A stretch of 33,855 bases of DNA from Desulfuromonadales bacterium (GCA_029289095.1 JARFUG010000027.1:1-33855); one strand, 5' to 3'; positions 23,035 to 32,110 are shown, counted from the first letter of the stretch. Translations and numbers: made by a program. Notes: a model not told the origin generated them from the sequence alone.

Positions 23035-26000
23035 AGCCTCTTGTGAAAAATACGCTTCTGATCATACTGGCGCTTGCGGGACTCCTCGTAATCGGCCTGC
23101 TCTGGCTTCTGTGGACCCCGTCGGGAGCCCGGACGGTCCTCGGCGCCGTTTCGCGTTTCTCGGCCCTGGAGATCGAGGCGGGAGAGGTGAGCGGCCGACT
23201 GGCCGACGAGTTGCGTCTGGACGGGGCGCTCGTGACCTGGCCCGACGGAGAGGCCGAAATCGGTCGCCTCCATCTGCGCTGGTCCCCCGCCGCTCTGGCG
23301 CGAAGGCATCTCGATGTCGAAGCTCTGCTGATCGAAGAGGTGCATGTGCGCCTGCACCCGCGTCCGGAAAGGGCGCCGGTCGCCGAGCCGACGCCTCCTG
23401 ACCTGATCGTGCCGATGCCCGGCGAGGGGGCGCTGCGCTGGGGGGTCGAGGTCGACACCCTGCGGGTGGAGGAGTTCACTCTGCACCGTGCAGGGGAGGA
23501 ATCCGTTCATCTCCAGCGGGTGGAGGTTCGGCTGGCGTGGGCTCAAGGGGTGTTCAGCGCCGAGAACCTCGAGGTGCATTCTCCACAGGGGAGGCTCTCC
23601 GGAGGGGGGAGGGTCGATCTCGTCGCTCCTGAAATCCGCATCGATCTGCAGGCCGAACCGACCGAAGGGACCTTCGGGGAGGTGGAGGTTGTCTCGGTCC
23701 GACTCCACCTGGAGCCGGCCCCCGGCGAGCGCCAGATGGCGGGACCTTTCGAAGCCTACCTGCGCTCGGACGAGCGGGAGTTGCTGCGCCTGGAAAGCGA
23801 GGCCGAGTGGACCCGGACGCGCATCGGCCTGAGTGACCTTCGCCTTGAGCGTCCGGAGCACGACGGCCGCGTCGCCGGGAGTGTCGCGCTTCTCGCCGAG
23901 GACGAGTGGCGCTTCAGGGGCGATCTGCAGTTGTCGGGATTCGATCTCCATCCGGAGACCGGTGTGCGAACCGACCTCTCCGGCCGTCTCGCCGTCGCCG
24001 GGACGCCGCAGGCTTTTGAAGGAAACCTCTCGCTCTCCAACGCTGTGCCCGGCTGGCAGCAGGGGAGCCTGCGCGCGCTGTTTCGCGGGGGGGCCGAAGC
24101 GATCGAGATCCCCTCACTGCAGGGGGAGTGGCTGCAGGGAAGGGTGCAGGGACGCCTCGCGGCCGACTGGCGGAGGGGGTGGCGGGTGGATGGGGAATTT
24201 TCGGGCGCCGAGCTCGATCCGGCCGTGATCACTGCCGACTGGCCGGGACAGATCAACTTCGCCGCCCGGGTCTCGGCATCCGGCGGGGAGGAGACCCCCC
24301 CGAGCGTCGAGGTGCAGGGAGAGCTTCGAGAAAGTTTTTTGAGAGGACGCGCTCTCACCGGCGAGATCGAGGCGAGGCTCGACGATGGGGACCTGGAGAT
24401 CGACACCCTCGTACTGCGCGGCGAGGGCTTCGACATCGATGCCCGCGGCCGCCTCCGGGAGAGGATCGATTTTCGTGCAGACATCCCCCGGCTCTCGAGT
24501 CTCGTCCCCGATGGAAGCGGAAGCCTGAGAGCCGACGGGTGGGCGCGCTGGCGCGACGAGAGGCTTACCGGACGCCTCGAGGCTGAAGCGCTCGGAATCG
24601 CTGTCGGACAGTTCAGGGCCGACCAGTTGGCCCTTTCCGCCGAACACCGGACGAGCACCGCTCCTTTCTCGGTGATCGCCGACATCCGGAGTCTCTCCTA
24701 TGGCGATCTTCTTTTCGATACGGCAATGCTGCGGGCCGAGGGGACTCTGGACGGCCACACCCTGCGCCTTTCGCTGAACGGCCCCGATGTGCGGCTGCAG
24801 GGCAATGCCCGGGGCGCTTACAGGCAGGATGTCTGGGCGGGGGTGATCGGCGCCTTCGAAGTCGACGGCGAACGCTTCGGCTCATGGGCGCTGGCCGACA
24901 GGGTCGATCTTCGAATCTCCGCCGAGCGTTTCGTTCTCACGCCGTTTCGCCTTGTCGGGGAAGAAGGCGCTTTTGTTCTCGCAGAGGCCGATCTCGCCTT
25001 TTCTCCCCGACTCGGCGTCGTCCAGGGGAGCTGGGAGCGTCTCGATCTCGCCCTGCTCGATCCCTGGATCGCCGACACCACCCTCACGGGCCGCAGCACG
25101 GGCTCGCTCAGGGCGACGTGGTTCGAGCGGGAGAGGCTCGATCTGCAGGGACGCATTTCGGCCTCCGGGACCATCGTCCGCGATGGAGAGCGCCTGGAGG
25201 CGCCCCTGGTGCAGGCGCAACTCGCGTGGGGCGTGCCGGGGCTGCAGGCCCAGTGGGAAATCGAGGTGACCGATGCGGGGCGGGCGAGCGGCCTGATATC
25301 GTCGCCTCATTCCGCGCGTCTTGGATTGCCCCCTTCCGGGCAGGCCGATGCGAAATGGATCATCGACGATCTCGGCGCTTTCGCAGCATGGATTCCCGAT
25401 CTGGAACTGACCGGCGAGAGTTCGGGAGATGTCGTCGCCCGTTGGCAGAACGGCCACCCTCCCCGCATCGACGCCAGGGCGCGTATGGCCGGAAGCCTCG
25501 CCCATGGGGAGCTGCGCCTGGGGATCGAAGAGGCCGCTGCCGAGCTCGACTGGGACGAGAAGGGGCTCAGGGGGGAGTGGAAGGTCGATCTGGGAGAGAA
25601 CGGCCGCACGAGTGGCCGCATCGAGTCGACGGATGTCGCCGGTGCGAAATTGCCGCAGCACGCAGACCTGCAGGCCGCCTGGGAGGGTGTCAATCTTGCC
25701 CTGTTGGCGCCCCTTGTGCCTGAAGCCGAGTTCGTCGGAGAGAGTTCGGGTCGGGTGCAGGCGCACTGGGAGGGGGGCGGCGAGCGCCTCCGGCTCCAGG
25801 GGAATCTGAGCGCCGCCGCCCGCCTCGCCCGCGACGAGATGGTGCTGGAGGTGCAGCGCGCAGAGGCCGACCTGCTCTGGGACGAAGAGGGGCTGCAGGG
25901 GAGATGGGAGCTCCTCCTCGATCCCGAGGGGCGTCTGTCGGGAGAAATCCGCTCTGATGCGCCGGGAAGCCTGCAGTTCCCCGAACAGGGACGTTACAGT

Positions 26001-27617
26001 GCACGGTGGGAGGGGATTGATCTGGTCAGGCTCCGTCCCTGGCTCCCCCCGGAGATGCTGCTCGAGGGCGCCCTGGCCGGTGAACTCCAGGGACAATGGC
26101 TGCCGGGGCAGCGTCTTCAGATGACGGGCCGCGCTGAAGTGCGCGACGGCGAGATGTTGTGGGAAGGAGAGGCGGGGATTGTCGAGGCGCCCCTGCGTCG
26201 GGCCGAGTTTTCCTGGGGCTGGGAGGGGGAGGCTCTGCAGGGGGCGCTGGAGTTTGTTCTCGCCGACTACGGTCATGCCGTGGGCGAATTCCGTCTTCCT
26301 CTGCCTGCCCGCTATCCGGTGGAGCTCGATCCCGCCGGGCCGGTCAGCGCCTCCCTCAAGGCGCAGATGCGGGAAGAGGGGCTGATCAATGCGTTTCTTC
26401 CCGGCGTGATCCAGGAGAGCCGGGGCCTGATCACCCTGGATCTCAATGTCGGGGGAACCTGGGCGCAACCCGATCTCGGGGGAGAGGCCCGTCTTGCCGA
26501 TGCCGGAGCCTATCTGCCGGCCGCCGGCGTGAGGCTCGAGGATGTACAGCTTCAGCTTCGTCTCGAGGGGGAGGAGATTCACCTGATTTCCTTTCAGGCG
26601 CGCTCGGGCGACGGGGAGATCGCCGCAGAAGGGAGTCTTCTCATGCGCGACTGGAGACCGCAGGAATACCAGTTTCAGCTCAGGGGAAACAACTTCCAGG
26701 CGGTCCGCCTTCCCGAGCTTCAAATGCTGGCCAGCCCCGACCTCACCATCGCCGGGACGCCGCAGAGGGTGAGCGTTCGCGGAGAGATCCGGCTTCCGTA
26801 CATGCTGATCACCGGCCGTCAGACGCCGGCGCCCGTGCAGCCGAGCCCCGATGTCATCGTGGTCGACGCCCCCGAGCGGGAGGAGCGTCACTCCCCTCTG
26901 GAGATCGATGTGCGTGTCAATATCGTGCTTGGCGACCGGGTCCTCATCGACGCCGAGGGGATCGACGCCCGGCTTGAAGGATCGCTGCGCGTAACGATGC
27001 GGGGGCTCGAACCCGAGGAGATCACCGCGGTGGGCGAGATTCGCGTGGCCCAGGGGCGCTATGCGGCCTACGGCCTGAATCTCACCATCACTCGCGGCGT
27101 CGTCCTCTTTGCGGGCGGACCCATCGATCGGCCGATCCTCGACATCCTTGCTGTGCGCACCATAGGGGAGGTGCAGGCCGGGGTTCTCATCAGCGGTACG
27201 CCGCGCGACCCCGAAATCGCGCTCTATTCCGATCCGACGATGACCGACATCGACGTTCTCTCCTACATCGTTCTCGGCCATCCGCTCGGGCAGGATACGG
27301 ACGACCCCGACCTGCTTCTTTTCGCCGCGGGAGCGCTGCTCACCCGGGGCGAATCGGTGGTCCTTCAGGATCGCATCCGGGGGCGGCTCGGTCTGGACGT
27401 TCTGACCCTCGAGGCGGGCGACGGCGATGTCACCGGATCTCGGATCACCATCGGCAAGTATCTCAATCCCGATCTGTACGTCAGCATCGGCCAGTCCCTC
27501 TTTACCAACGTACAGGTCGTGCGCGTGCGCTACAGGCTCGGGCGGCGACTGGAGCTCGAATCGACGGTTGGGCAGGAGAGCGCGGTCGATCTGTACTACC
27601 GCATAGAGTTTCGGTAG
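23031..27617 (+). CDS. tamB: Translocation/assembly module protein TamB
   Basis: A 1528-residue AsmA-like protein spanning the periplasm. An N-terminal membrane anchor (residues about 8-28, LLIILALAGLLVIGLLWLLW) is followed by a long repetitive beta-rich region and a C-terminal DUF490/TamB domain (about 1190-1528), including RVNIVLGDRVLIDAEGIDARLEGSL, the family's most conserved block. At least four similar units of about 108-112 residues start at Trp733, Trp841, Trp950 and Trp1062, each W(D/G)...G-LQG-W followed by a G-(R/A)-SG pattern. The GTG start overlaps the tamA stop. A long open frame on the opposite strand is a GC artefact. Confidence 0.94.
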   Translation: MKPLVKNTLLIILALAGLLVIGLLWLLWTPSGARTVLGAVSRFSALEIEAGEVSGRLADELRLDGALVTWPDGEAEIGRLHLRWSPAALARRHLDVEALLIEEVHVRLHPRPERAPVAEPTPPDLIVPMPGEGALRWGVEVDTLRVEEFTLHRAGEESVHLQRVEVRLAWAQGVFSAENLEVHSPQGRLSGGGRVDLVAPEIRIDLQAEPTEGTFGEVEVVSVRLHLEPAPGERQMAGPFEAYLRSDERELLRLESEAEWTRTRIGLSDLRLERPEHDGRVAGSVALLAEDEWRFRGDLQLSGFDLHPETGVRTDLSGRLAVAGTPQAFEGNLSLSNAVPGWQQGSLRALFRGGAEAIEIPSLQGEWLQGRVQGRLAADWRRGWRVDGEFSGAELDPAVITADWPGQINFAARVSASGGEETPPSVEVQGELRESFLRGRALTGEIEARLDDGDLEIDTLVLRGEGFDIDARGRLRERIDFRADIPRLSSLVPDGSGSLRADGWARWRDERLTGRLEAEALGIAVGQFRADQLALSAEHRTSTAPFSVIADIRSLSYGDLLFDTAMLRAEGTLDGHTLRLSLNGPDVRLQGNARGAYRQDVWAGVIGAFEVDGERFGSWALADRVDLRISAERFVLTPFRLVGEEGAFVLAEADLAFSPRLGVVQGSWERLDLALLDPWIADTTLTGRSTGSLRATWFERERLDLQGRISASGTIVRDGERLEAPLVQAQLAWGVPGLQAQWEIEVTDAGRASGLISSPHSARLGLPPSGQADAKWIIDDLGAFAAWIPDLELTGESSGDVVARWQNGHPPRIDARARMAGSLAHGELRLGIEEAAAELDWDEKGLRGEWKVDLGENGRTSGRIESTDVAGAKLPQHADLQAAWEGVNLALLAPLVPEAEFVGESSGRVQAHWEGGGERLRLQGNLSAAARLARDEMVLEVQRAEADLLWDEEGLQGRWELLLDPEGRLSGEIRSDAPGSLQFPEQGRYSARWEGIDLVRLRPWLPPEMLLEGALAGELQGQWLPGQRLQMTGRAEVRDGEMLWEGEAGIVEAPLRRAEFSWGWEGEALQGALEFVLADYGHAVGEFRLPLPARYPVELDPAGPVSASLKAQMREEGLINAFLPGVIQESRGLITLDLNVGGTWAQPDLGGEARLADAGAYLPAAGVRLEDVQLQLRLEGEEIHLISFQARSGDGEIAAEGSLLMRDWRPQEYQFQLRGNNFQAVRLPELQMLASPDLTIAGTPQRVSVRGEIRLPYMLITGRQTPAPVQPSPDVIVVDAPEREERHSPLEIDVRVNIVLGDRVLIDAEGIDARLEGSLRVTMRGLEPEEITAVGEIRVAQGRYAAYGLNLTITRGVVLFAGGPIDRPILDILAVRTIGEVQAGVLISGTPRDPEIALYSDPTMTDIDVLSYIVLGHPLGQDTDDPDLLLFAAGALLTRGESVVLQDRIRGRLGLDVLTLEAGDGDVTGSRITIGKYLNPDLYVSIGQSLFTNVQVVRVRYRLGRRLELESTVGQESAVDLYYRIEFR

Positions 27618-27622
27618 AGGGT

Positions 27623-27650
27623 CGAGTGAGGAGTGAGGAGTGAGGAGGGG
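27623..27650. repeat. Heptanucleotide repeat, four units
   Basis: CGAGTGA, GGAGTGA, GGAGTGA, GGAGGGG begin 6 bases after the tamB stop. A second, pyrimidine-type set (ATTACTC, GTCACTT, GTTACGC) follows at about 27670-27690; similar text follows the rlmN copy. Confidence 0.8.
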
Positions 27651-27699
27651 TGTTTAGCCGTATTTGTGCATTACTCGTCACTTGTTACGCTTTTCAGCT

Positions 27700-27728
27700 T
27701 TGCTTTTTTCCCTTCCAGATGCTATAAA
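27700..27728 (+). promoter_or_regulatory. Candidate promoter for ndk
   Basis: TTGCTT (27700-27705), a 17-bp spacer and TATAAA (27723-27728) place the start about 35 bases before the ndk start codon. Confidence 0.55.
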
Positions 27729-27769
27729 ACGCGGATTTTACATTTCATCGGATGAAAGGAATACGAAGA

Positions 27770-28183
27770 ATGGAAAGAACATTCGCCATCATCAAGCCCG
27801 ATGCCTTTGCCGCCGGGAACGCCGGCAGGATTCTCGCACGCATCTATGCCGAAGGGTTCAAGGTCGTCGGTCTGAAGAAGCTCTGGCTCAGCAAGGTCGA
27901 AGCCGAAGGCTTCTACCATGTGCACAGAGAGCGCCCCTTTTTCGGTGAGCTCACCGACTTTATGAGTCAGGGACCCTGCGTCGTCATGGTGCTCGAAGCC
28001 GAAGGGGCCATCAAAAAATGGCGCGACCTCATGGGCGCGACCGATCCGGCCAAAGCCGATGAAGGAACCCTGCGCAAGGAGTTCGGCACGTCCATCGGCA
28101 ACAACGCCACCCACGGTTCCGACGCTCCCGAGACCGCGGCTTTCGAAATCCCCTACTTTTTCTCCGGGCTCGAACTCCTTTGA
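27770..28183 (+). CDS. ndk: Nucleoside diphosphate kinase
   Basis: A 137-residue enzyme of typical length that transfers phosphate from ATP to other (d)NDPs through a phosphohistidine. It opens [21 protein letters not shown]; the catalytic His115 lies in [14 protein letters not shown] and [14 protein letters not shown] forms part of the nucleotide site. Start at 27770 is chosen because AAAGGA (27755-27760) lies 9 bases upstream; the in-frame ATG at 27752 lacks a site. A terminator-like hairpin follows about 100 bases later. Confidence 0.97.
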   Translation: MERTFAIIKPDAFAAGNAGRILARIYAEGFKVVGLKKLWLSKVEAEGFYHVHRERPFFGELTDFMSQGPCVVMVLEAEGAIKKWRDLMGATDPAKADEGTLRKEFGTSIGNNATHGSDAPETAAFEIPYFFSGLELL

Positions 28184-28284
28184 GGAGGGCTTCCGGACAA
28201 CCTCCGGTTAGCGGGTGAACGCCGCTCGTTTCGCACGGAGCCATTGTTTTGAGTCGAAAACCAATTTAATCTTGTGCATGGCCC

Positions 28285-28316
28285 GGCCCTTCGGCTACAA
28301 TCCGAAGGGCCTTTTT
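28285..28316 (+). terminator. Terminator/attenuator hairpin before rlmN
   Basis: A perfect 10-bp stem, GGCCCTTCGG (28285-28294) with CCGAAGGGCC (28302-28311), is followed by TTTTT. It ends 2 bases before rlmN's first ATG. It may be the ndk terminator, or an attenuator if a promoter lies upstream (TTTAAT at 28265-28270 is a possible -10). In 28184-28284 I see no gene. Confidence 0.75.
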
Positions 28317-28318
28317 AT

Positions 28319-29413
28319 ATGAAAAATCAGCAGGAAAGAATGGATTCACCTGAGACTGCCGCGACCCGTGAGCGGGTCGATCTGAAGAACCTTACCGAAG
28401 AGGAGCTCGTTGCTTTTCTTGCCGGGATAGGGAAAGAGCGTTTCCGCGCCGGCCAGATCCTGCGCTGGATCTACCAGCGCGGAGTCTGCGACTTCGACGC
28501 CATGAGCGATCTCTCCAAAGAACTGAGGGAAGAGCTCAAATCCCGCGCCTTCATCTCCGACTGGACGCCCGAGGCGGTGGAGCAAAGCAGCGACGGCACC
28601 CGGAAATACCTTTTCCGTCTCGCCGACGGCGAGACGGTCGAGGCGGTGCGCATCCCGATGGAGGGGGAGCGGGCCACGCTGTGCATCTCCAGCCAGGTGG
28701 GGTGCGCCATGGGGTGCACCTTCTGTCTGACCGGATCCTTCGGACTGGTGCGCAACCTCAGCGCCGGCGAGATCGTCAACCAGGTCTGCGCCGCCGTCAA
28801 GGACGGTCCGGTGAACAACATCGTCCTTATGGGGATGGGGGAGCCTCTGCACAACCTCGACAACGTCGTCAGGGCGCTGCAGATCCTCTATGCGCCCCAG
28901 GGATTCGCCTTCAGCGTGCGCAAGGTGACCCTCTCCACCTCGGGACTCGTGCCGCAGATGGAGGAGCTTGGGCGGCGCATCCGGGTGAATCTGGCAGTGT
29001 CCCTGAACGCCACCACCGACGCGGTGCGCGACGTCCTCATGCCGGTTAATCGCCGCTGGCCGCTGGAGAAGCTCATGGCCGCCTGTCGCGACTTTCCGCT
29101 GCAGCCGCGTCAGCGCATCACCTTCGAGTACATCCTCATCCGGGACGTCAACGATTCGCTTGCGGATGCCAAGCGTCTGGTGAAGCTGCTGCACGGGGTC
29201 AAGGCCAAGGTCAATCTCATCCCCTACAATGAGCACGAGGGGAGTGATTTCCGGGCGCCGGCCGAGGAGACGATCGAAGCCTTTCAGACGCACCTGCTCG
29301 ATCGCAACATCGTCGCCATACGTCGCGCTGGCAAGGGGCAGGACATTTCGGCCGCCTGCGGGCAGCTCAAAGGGAGGCTGGAGGAGTTGAGAAGCGTCGG
29401 GAGCGAGGAGTGA
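28319..29413 (+). CDS. rlmN: 23S rRNA/tRNA adenine-C2 methyltransferase RlmN
   Basis: A 364-residue radical-SAM enzyme that methylates C2 of A2503 in 23S rRNA and A37 in some tRNAs. The iron-sulfur motif CAMGCTFC follows TLCISSQVG, whose Cys is the conserved structural/catalytic one; the methyl-carrying Cys is in [15 protein letters not shown] near the C-terminus. [14 protein letters not shown] binds SAM and NLAVSLNA is typical. The N-terminal helical domain is present. ATG 28319 is the first usable start after the hairpin; ATG 28340, just after AGGAAAG, is equally possible. The heptad repeat supplies its TGA stop. Confidence 0.95.
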   Translation: MKNQQERMDSPETAATRERVDLKNLTEEELVAFLAGIGKERFRAGQILRWIYQRGVCDFDAMSDLSKELREELKSRAFISDWTPEAVEQSSDGTRKYLFRLADGETVEAVRIPMEGERATLCISSQVGCAMGCTFCLTGSFGLVRNLSAGEIVNQVCAAVKDGPVNNIVLMGMGEPLHNLDNVVRALQILYAPQGFAFSVRKVTLSTSGLVPQMEELGRRIRVNLAVSLNATTDAVRDVLMPVNRRWPLEKLMAACRDFPLQPRQRITFEYILIRDVNDSLADAKRLVKLLHGVKAKVNLIPYNEHEGSDFRAPAEETIEAFQTHLLDRNIVAIRRAGKGQDISAACGQLKGRLEELRSVGSEE

Positions 29414-29420
29414 GGAAGGC
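29400..29420. repeat. Heptanucleotide repeat at rlmN 3' end
   Basis: GGAGCGA, GGAGTGA, GGAAGGC overlap the last codons and the TGA stop of rlmN. Pyrimidine-type heptads (TTACGCA, TCACTCA, TTACGC) follow at about 29438-29457, as after tamB. Confidence 0.65.
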
Positions 29421-29488
29421 TGAAGGGGACAACCATATTACGCATCACTCATTACGCTTTTGATTTTCAAAACGGAGGTAAGCAAAGC

Positions 29489-30361
29489 ATGTCCCAGTCC
29501 ATTATCGGCGTCATCGGCGGCAGCGGTCTCTATGAGATCGAGGGGATCACCGACCTGCGGGAGGTCCGGCTGGACACCCCTTTCGGCCCGCCTTCGGACG
29601 CCTTCGTCACAGGAACCCTGGAAGGGGTGAAGATGGTCTTTCTCCCCCGGCACGGACGGGGACACCGCCTGCTCCCCTCCGAGGTCCCCTACCGGGCCAA
29701 CATCTGGGGAATGAAGAAGCTGGGAGTGGAGCGCATCATCTCCGTTTCGGCCGTCGGAAGCATGAAGGAGGAGATCGTGCCGGGGCACATCGTCATCCCC
29801 GACCAGTTCTTCGACCGCACCCAGGGCAAGCGCGCTTCCACCTTCTTCGGCGAAGGGATCGTCGGCCACGTGCAGTTCGCCGACCCGATCTGCGGCGATC
29901 TCGCCGGGGCCCTTCATGCCGCCGCCCGCGAAGTTGGCGCGACGGTGCACAAGGGTGGGACCTACCTGTGCATCGAGGGGCCGAACTTCTCGACTCGGGC
30001 CGAGTCCCTCATCTATCGCAGTTGGGGCGTCGACATCATCGGCATGACGAACGTCCCCGAGGCGCGCCTCGCCCGCGAAGCCGAGATCTGCTATGGCACC
30101 GTGGCGCTGGCCACCGATTACGACTGCTGGCACGAGGGGCACGACGACGTCTCGGTGGAGGCCGTCATCGCCATCATCCAGCAGAACGTCGCCACAGCCA
30201 GAGGCATCATCAAGGAAGCGGTGCGCAACCTCGCCGCGCCTCCCGCCTGCCCCTGCGGTTCGGCACTGCAGTTCGCCATCATGACCAACCGCGACATGAT
30301 CCCGGCAGTGACGCGGGAAAAGCTGGCGGTGATCATGGGGAAGTATTTGAACCAAGGATGA
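29489..30361 (+). CDS. mtnP: S-methyl-5'-thioadenosine phosphorylase
   Basis: A 290-residue family-2 purine nucleoside phosphorylase that splits methylthioadenosine to adenine and methylthioribose-1-phosphate for methionine salvage. It shows IGVIGGSGLYEIEGI at the start, LPRHGRGHRLLPSEVPYRANIWG (phosphate site), YLCIEGPNFSTRAES, and IGMTNVPEARLAREAEICY with ATDYDCWHE. The NVPEA...DYDCW context favours methylthioadenosine/adenosine over guanosine substrates. A CGGAGGTAA site lies about 10 bases before the ATG. No other salvage gene adjoins it, apart perhaps from the PfkB kinase. Confidence 0.95.
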   Translation: MSQSIIGVIGGSGLYEIEGITDLREVRLDTPFGPPSDAFVTGTLEGVKMVFLPRHGRGHRLLPSEVPYRANIWGMKKLGVERIISVSAVGSMKEEIVPGHIVIPDQFFDRTQGKRASTFFGEGIVGHVQFADPICGDLAGALHAAAREVGATVHKGGTYLCIEGPNFSTRAESLIYRSWGVDIIGMTNVPEARLAREAEICYGTVALATDYDCWHEGHDDVSVEAVIAIIQQNVATARGIIKEAVRNLAAPPACPCGSALQFAIMTNRDMIPAVTREKLAVIMGKYLNQG

Positions 30362-30394
30362 AGGTTGATGCTTTCGCAAGAAAGCAAAATAGGG

Positions 30395-30521
30395 GATGGC
30401 TAAGCAAAAACCGCCTTATGCAAGGCGCGCCATTGCCGAGCAATGAGGCGTACTTATGTACGTCGAAGCAGCGAGAGCAATGGCAGCAACGCAGCAGTTG
30501 GTGAATTTTTGCGACGCCATC
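30395..30521. repeat. 127-bp imperfect palindromic intergenic element
   Basis: GATGGC (30395-30400) and GCCATC (30516-30521) bound a long imperfect inverted repeat. Inner pairs include AAGCAAAAA with TTTTTGC, GCCATTGC with GCAATGGC, and a central CGTAC-TTAT-GTACG at 30449-30462. The 8-base AAGGTTGA occurs on each side (30361-30368 and 30522-30529). A GCTTTC/GAAAGC hairpin with a GCAA loop (30370-30385) lies between the left copy and the palindrome. I recall similar text as an intergenic repeat in related genomes, but cannot confirm it. Confidence 0.75.
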
Positions 30522-30576
30522 AAGGTTGAAGGATGAATTTCATTCCACTTTCATCGTTGCCATAGGGGTTGATGAT

Positions 30577-31494
30577 ATGAGCATTCTTGTTGTCGGTTCG
30601 GTGGCGTTCGATTCGGTGGAGACCCCTTTCGGCAAGGTGGAGGAGGTCCTGGGGGGATCGGCCACCTATTTTTCGACTTCGGCCAGCTTTTTCACCGATG
30701 TGCGCCTCGTGGCAGTCGTCGGAGAGGACTTCCCTCCGGAACACCTGAATTTTCTGCGGTCGCGCAACATCGATCTGGCCGGCCTTCAGGTCTCTGCCGG
30801 GGCGACTTTTCGCTGGCAGGGGCGTTACGGCTTCGATCTGAACGAGGCGCACACTCTCGATACCCGACTCAACGTTCTCGAGTCGTTCCGTCCCGAGCTT
30901 CCCGAGGGGTACGAAGAGGCCGAATACGTCTTTCTGGCAAACATCGATCCGGAACTGCAGCTCGACGTCCTCAAAAAGGTCCGTCGTCCAAGGTTGATCG
31001 CCTGCGACACCATGAATTTCTGGATCGAAGGGAAACGCGAAGCGCTTCTGAAGACTCTTCGCAACGTCGACATTTTCCTCCTCAACGAAGGGGAGGCGAG
31101 GCAACTCGCCGCGGAGCCCAACCTCATCAAGGCGGCCCGCATCATTCTGGCGATGGGGCCGCGCACCGTCGTCATCAAGCGCGGCGAGTACGGTGTTCTC
31201 ATGGTGACCGAACATGCCATCTTTTCGGCGCCGGCCTACCCCCTGGAGTCGGTCTTCGATCCGACCGGAGCCGGCGACACCTTTGCCGGCGGGTTCATGG
31301 GGTATCTCGCCGCCACCCGCGACGAGGGGGATGCCGCCGTGCGCAAGGCCATCGTATTCGGCAGCGTCATGGCATCCTTTACGGTAGAGGATTTCAGCCT
31401 CGAGCGTCTGCGGACCCTCAGCTACCCGCAGATCGAGGAGCGCTACAGAAAATTCAAACTGCTGACAGAGTTCGAAGGGATCGAGGAGGTCTGA
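30577..31494 (+). CDS. PfkB-family sugar/nucleoside kinase
   Basis: A 305-residue ribokinase-fold kinase. The N-terminal MSILVVGSVAFDSVETPFGK and GGSATYFSTSASFF give the substrate domain; the ATP/catalytic signature is FDPTGAGDTFAGGFMGYLAATR near residues 227-248, with the GAGD base Asp. ATG 30577, with AGGGGT about 7 bases upstream, is preferred over an earlier frame start beside the palindrome. The sugar is unknown. Being next to mtnP suggests, without proof, methylthioribose-related or nucleoside metabolism. The next gene begins 2 bases after its stop. Confidence 0.93.
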   Translation: MSILVVGSVAFDSVETPFGKVEEVLGGSATYFSTSASFFTDVRLVAVVGEDFPPEHLNFLRSRNIDLAGLQVSAGATFRWQGRYGFDLNEAHTLDTRLNVLESFRPELPEGYEEAEYVFLANIDPELQLDVLKKVRRPRLIACDTMNFWIEGKREALLKTLRNVDIFLLNEGEARQLAAEPNLIKAARIILAMGPRTVVIKRGEYGVLMVTEHAIFSAPAYPLESVFDPTGAGDTFAGGFMGYLAATRDEGDAAVRKAIVFGSVMASFTVEDFSLERLRTLSYPQIEERYRKFKLLTEFEGIEEV

Positions 31495-31496
31495 AG

Positions 31497-32099
31497 ATGT
31501 TTCGCTGGCAGAAGGAACTGGATCGACTGGTCATTCCCGCCCGGCGCGTCCTGCGCCTGCAGCAGGCCTTCAACCGCATTCAGGTGGCCCTCCCGGGGAT
31601 TCCGTCGCAGGAGGCGACGGCCTACCTTTGCGCCTTCGGCTCAGGAAAGGGGGTCAGAGTTGCGGCCGTTCTTCATCTGCATGCCAGCGGCCGTCTGGCC
31701 GTCTATCTCAACGATGAAGGAGAGGTGGCCGATCGCAAAGCCGCAGCGGTCTTCAACGAGGGGATCGCATTTGTCGAATCGATGGGGTTCATGCTCGATG
31801 ATCTCCATTTTCAGAACCTCTCCCCCGAGGAGCGCGAAACGATGTGGAAATCGTTCCCCCTCGCCGGGGTCGAGGAGCCCCGGGGAGGAAAAGAGGAGCC
31901 GTATGCCGGAAAGTCCGCCGGCCCAGCGGTCGTGCGCAACATGCCGCTGCTTCATTCCGAGATCGCTCGGGACCTGTCTGAAAAAGAAGAATGGCTGCCC
32001 ACGTCGCTACGTCGGCGCCTGCGTCCCTCGGCAGAGGAGATCAAGCAACGGCGCCTGAAACTCTGTGAAGGGATCGGACGTTTTCTGGCGTCCATGTAA
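31497..32099 (+). CDS. Unknown 200-residue protein
   Basis: Not recognised. A soluble, Arg-rich N-terminus (RWQKELDRLVIPARRVLRLQQAFNRIQ) is followed by a compact mixed region (YLCAFGSGKGVRVAAVLHLHASGRLAVYLNDEG), a Pro/Gly/Glu-rich linker around residues 120-140 and a charged helical tail. No signal peptide, membrane helix or catalytic motif. It starts 2 bases after the PfkB gene, with GAGGT about 10 bases upstream, and is followed 11 bases later by the TPR lipoprotein. It is therefore in the same transcription unit and may work with either neighbour. Confidence 0.8.
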   Translation: MFRWQKELDRLVIPARRVLRLQQAFNRIQVALPGIPSQEATAYLCAFGSGKGVRVAAVLHLHASGRLAVYLNDEGEVADRKAAAVFNEGIAFVESMGFMLDDLHFQNLSPEERETMWKSFPLAGVEEPRGGKEEPYAGKSAGPAVVRNMPLLHSEIARDLSEKEEWLPTSLRRRLRPSAEEIKQRRLKLCEGIGRFLASM

Positions 32100-32110
32100 G
32101 GAGAAAAGAA

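Noticed and set aside
24882-27281. A 799-codon open frame on the minus strand opposite tamB
   Set aside because: It has no family-like motifs, no promoter or ribosome-binding site, and lies fully opposite a well-supported gene. GC-rich DNA often keeps such a frame open.
28184-28284. A possible riboswitch between ndk and rlmN
   Set aside because: Several GC-rich pairings can be drawn, but I could not match a known riboswitch core. Only the terminator-like hairpin is clear.
29968-30504. A + strand frame covering the end of mtnP and the palindromic element
   Set aside because: It is out of frame with mtnP and its end lies in the palindrome. The palindrome and the mtnP stop explain the sequence better.
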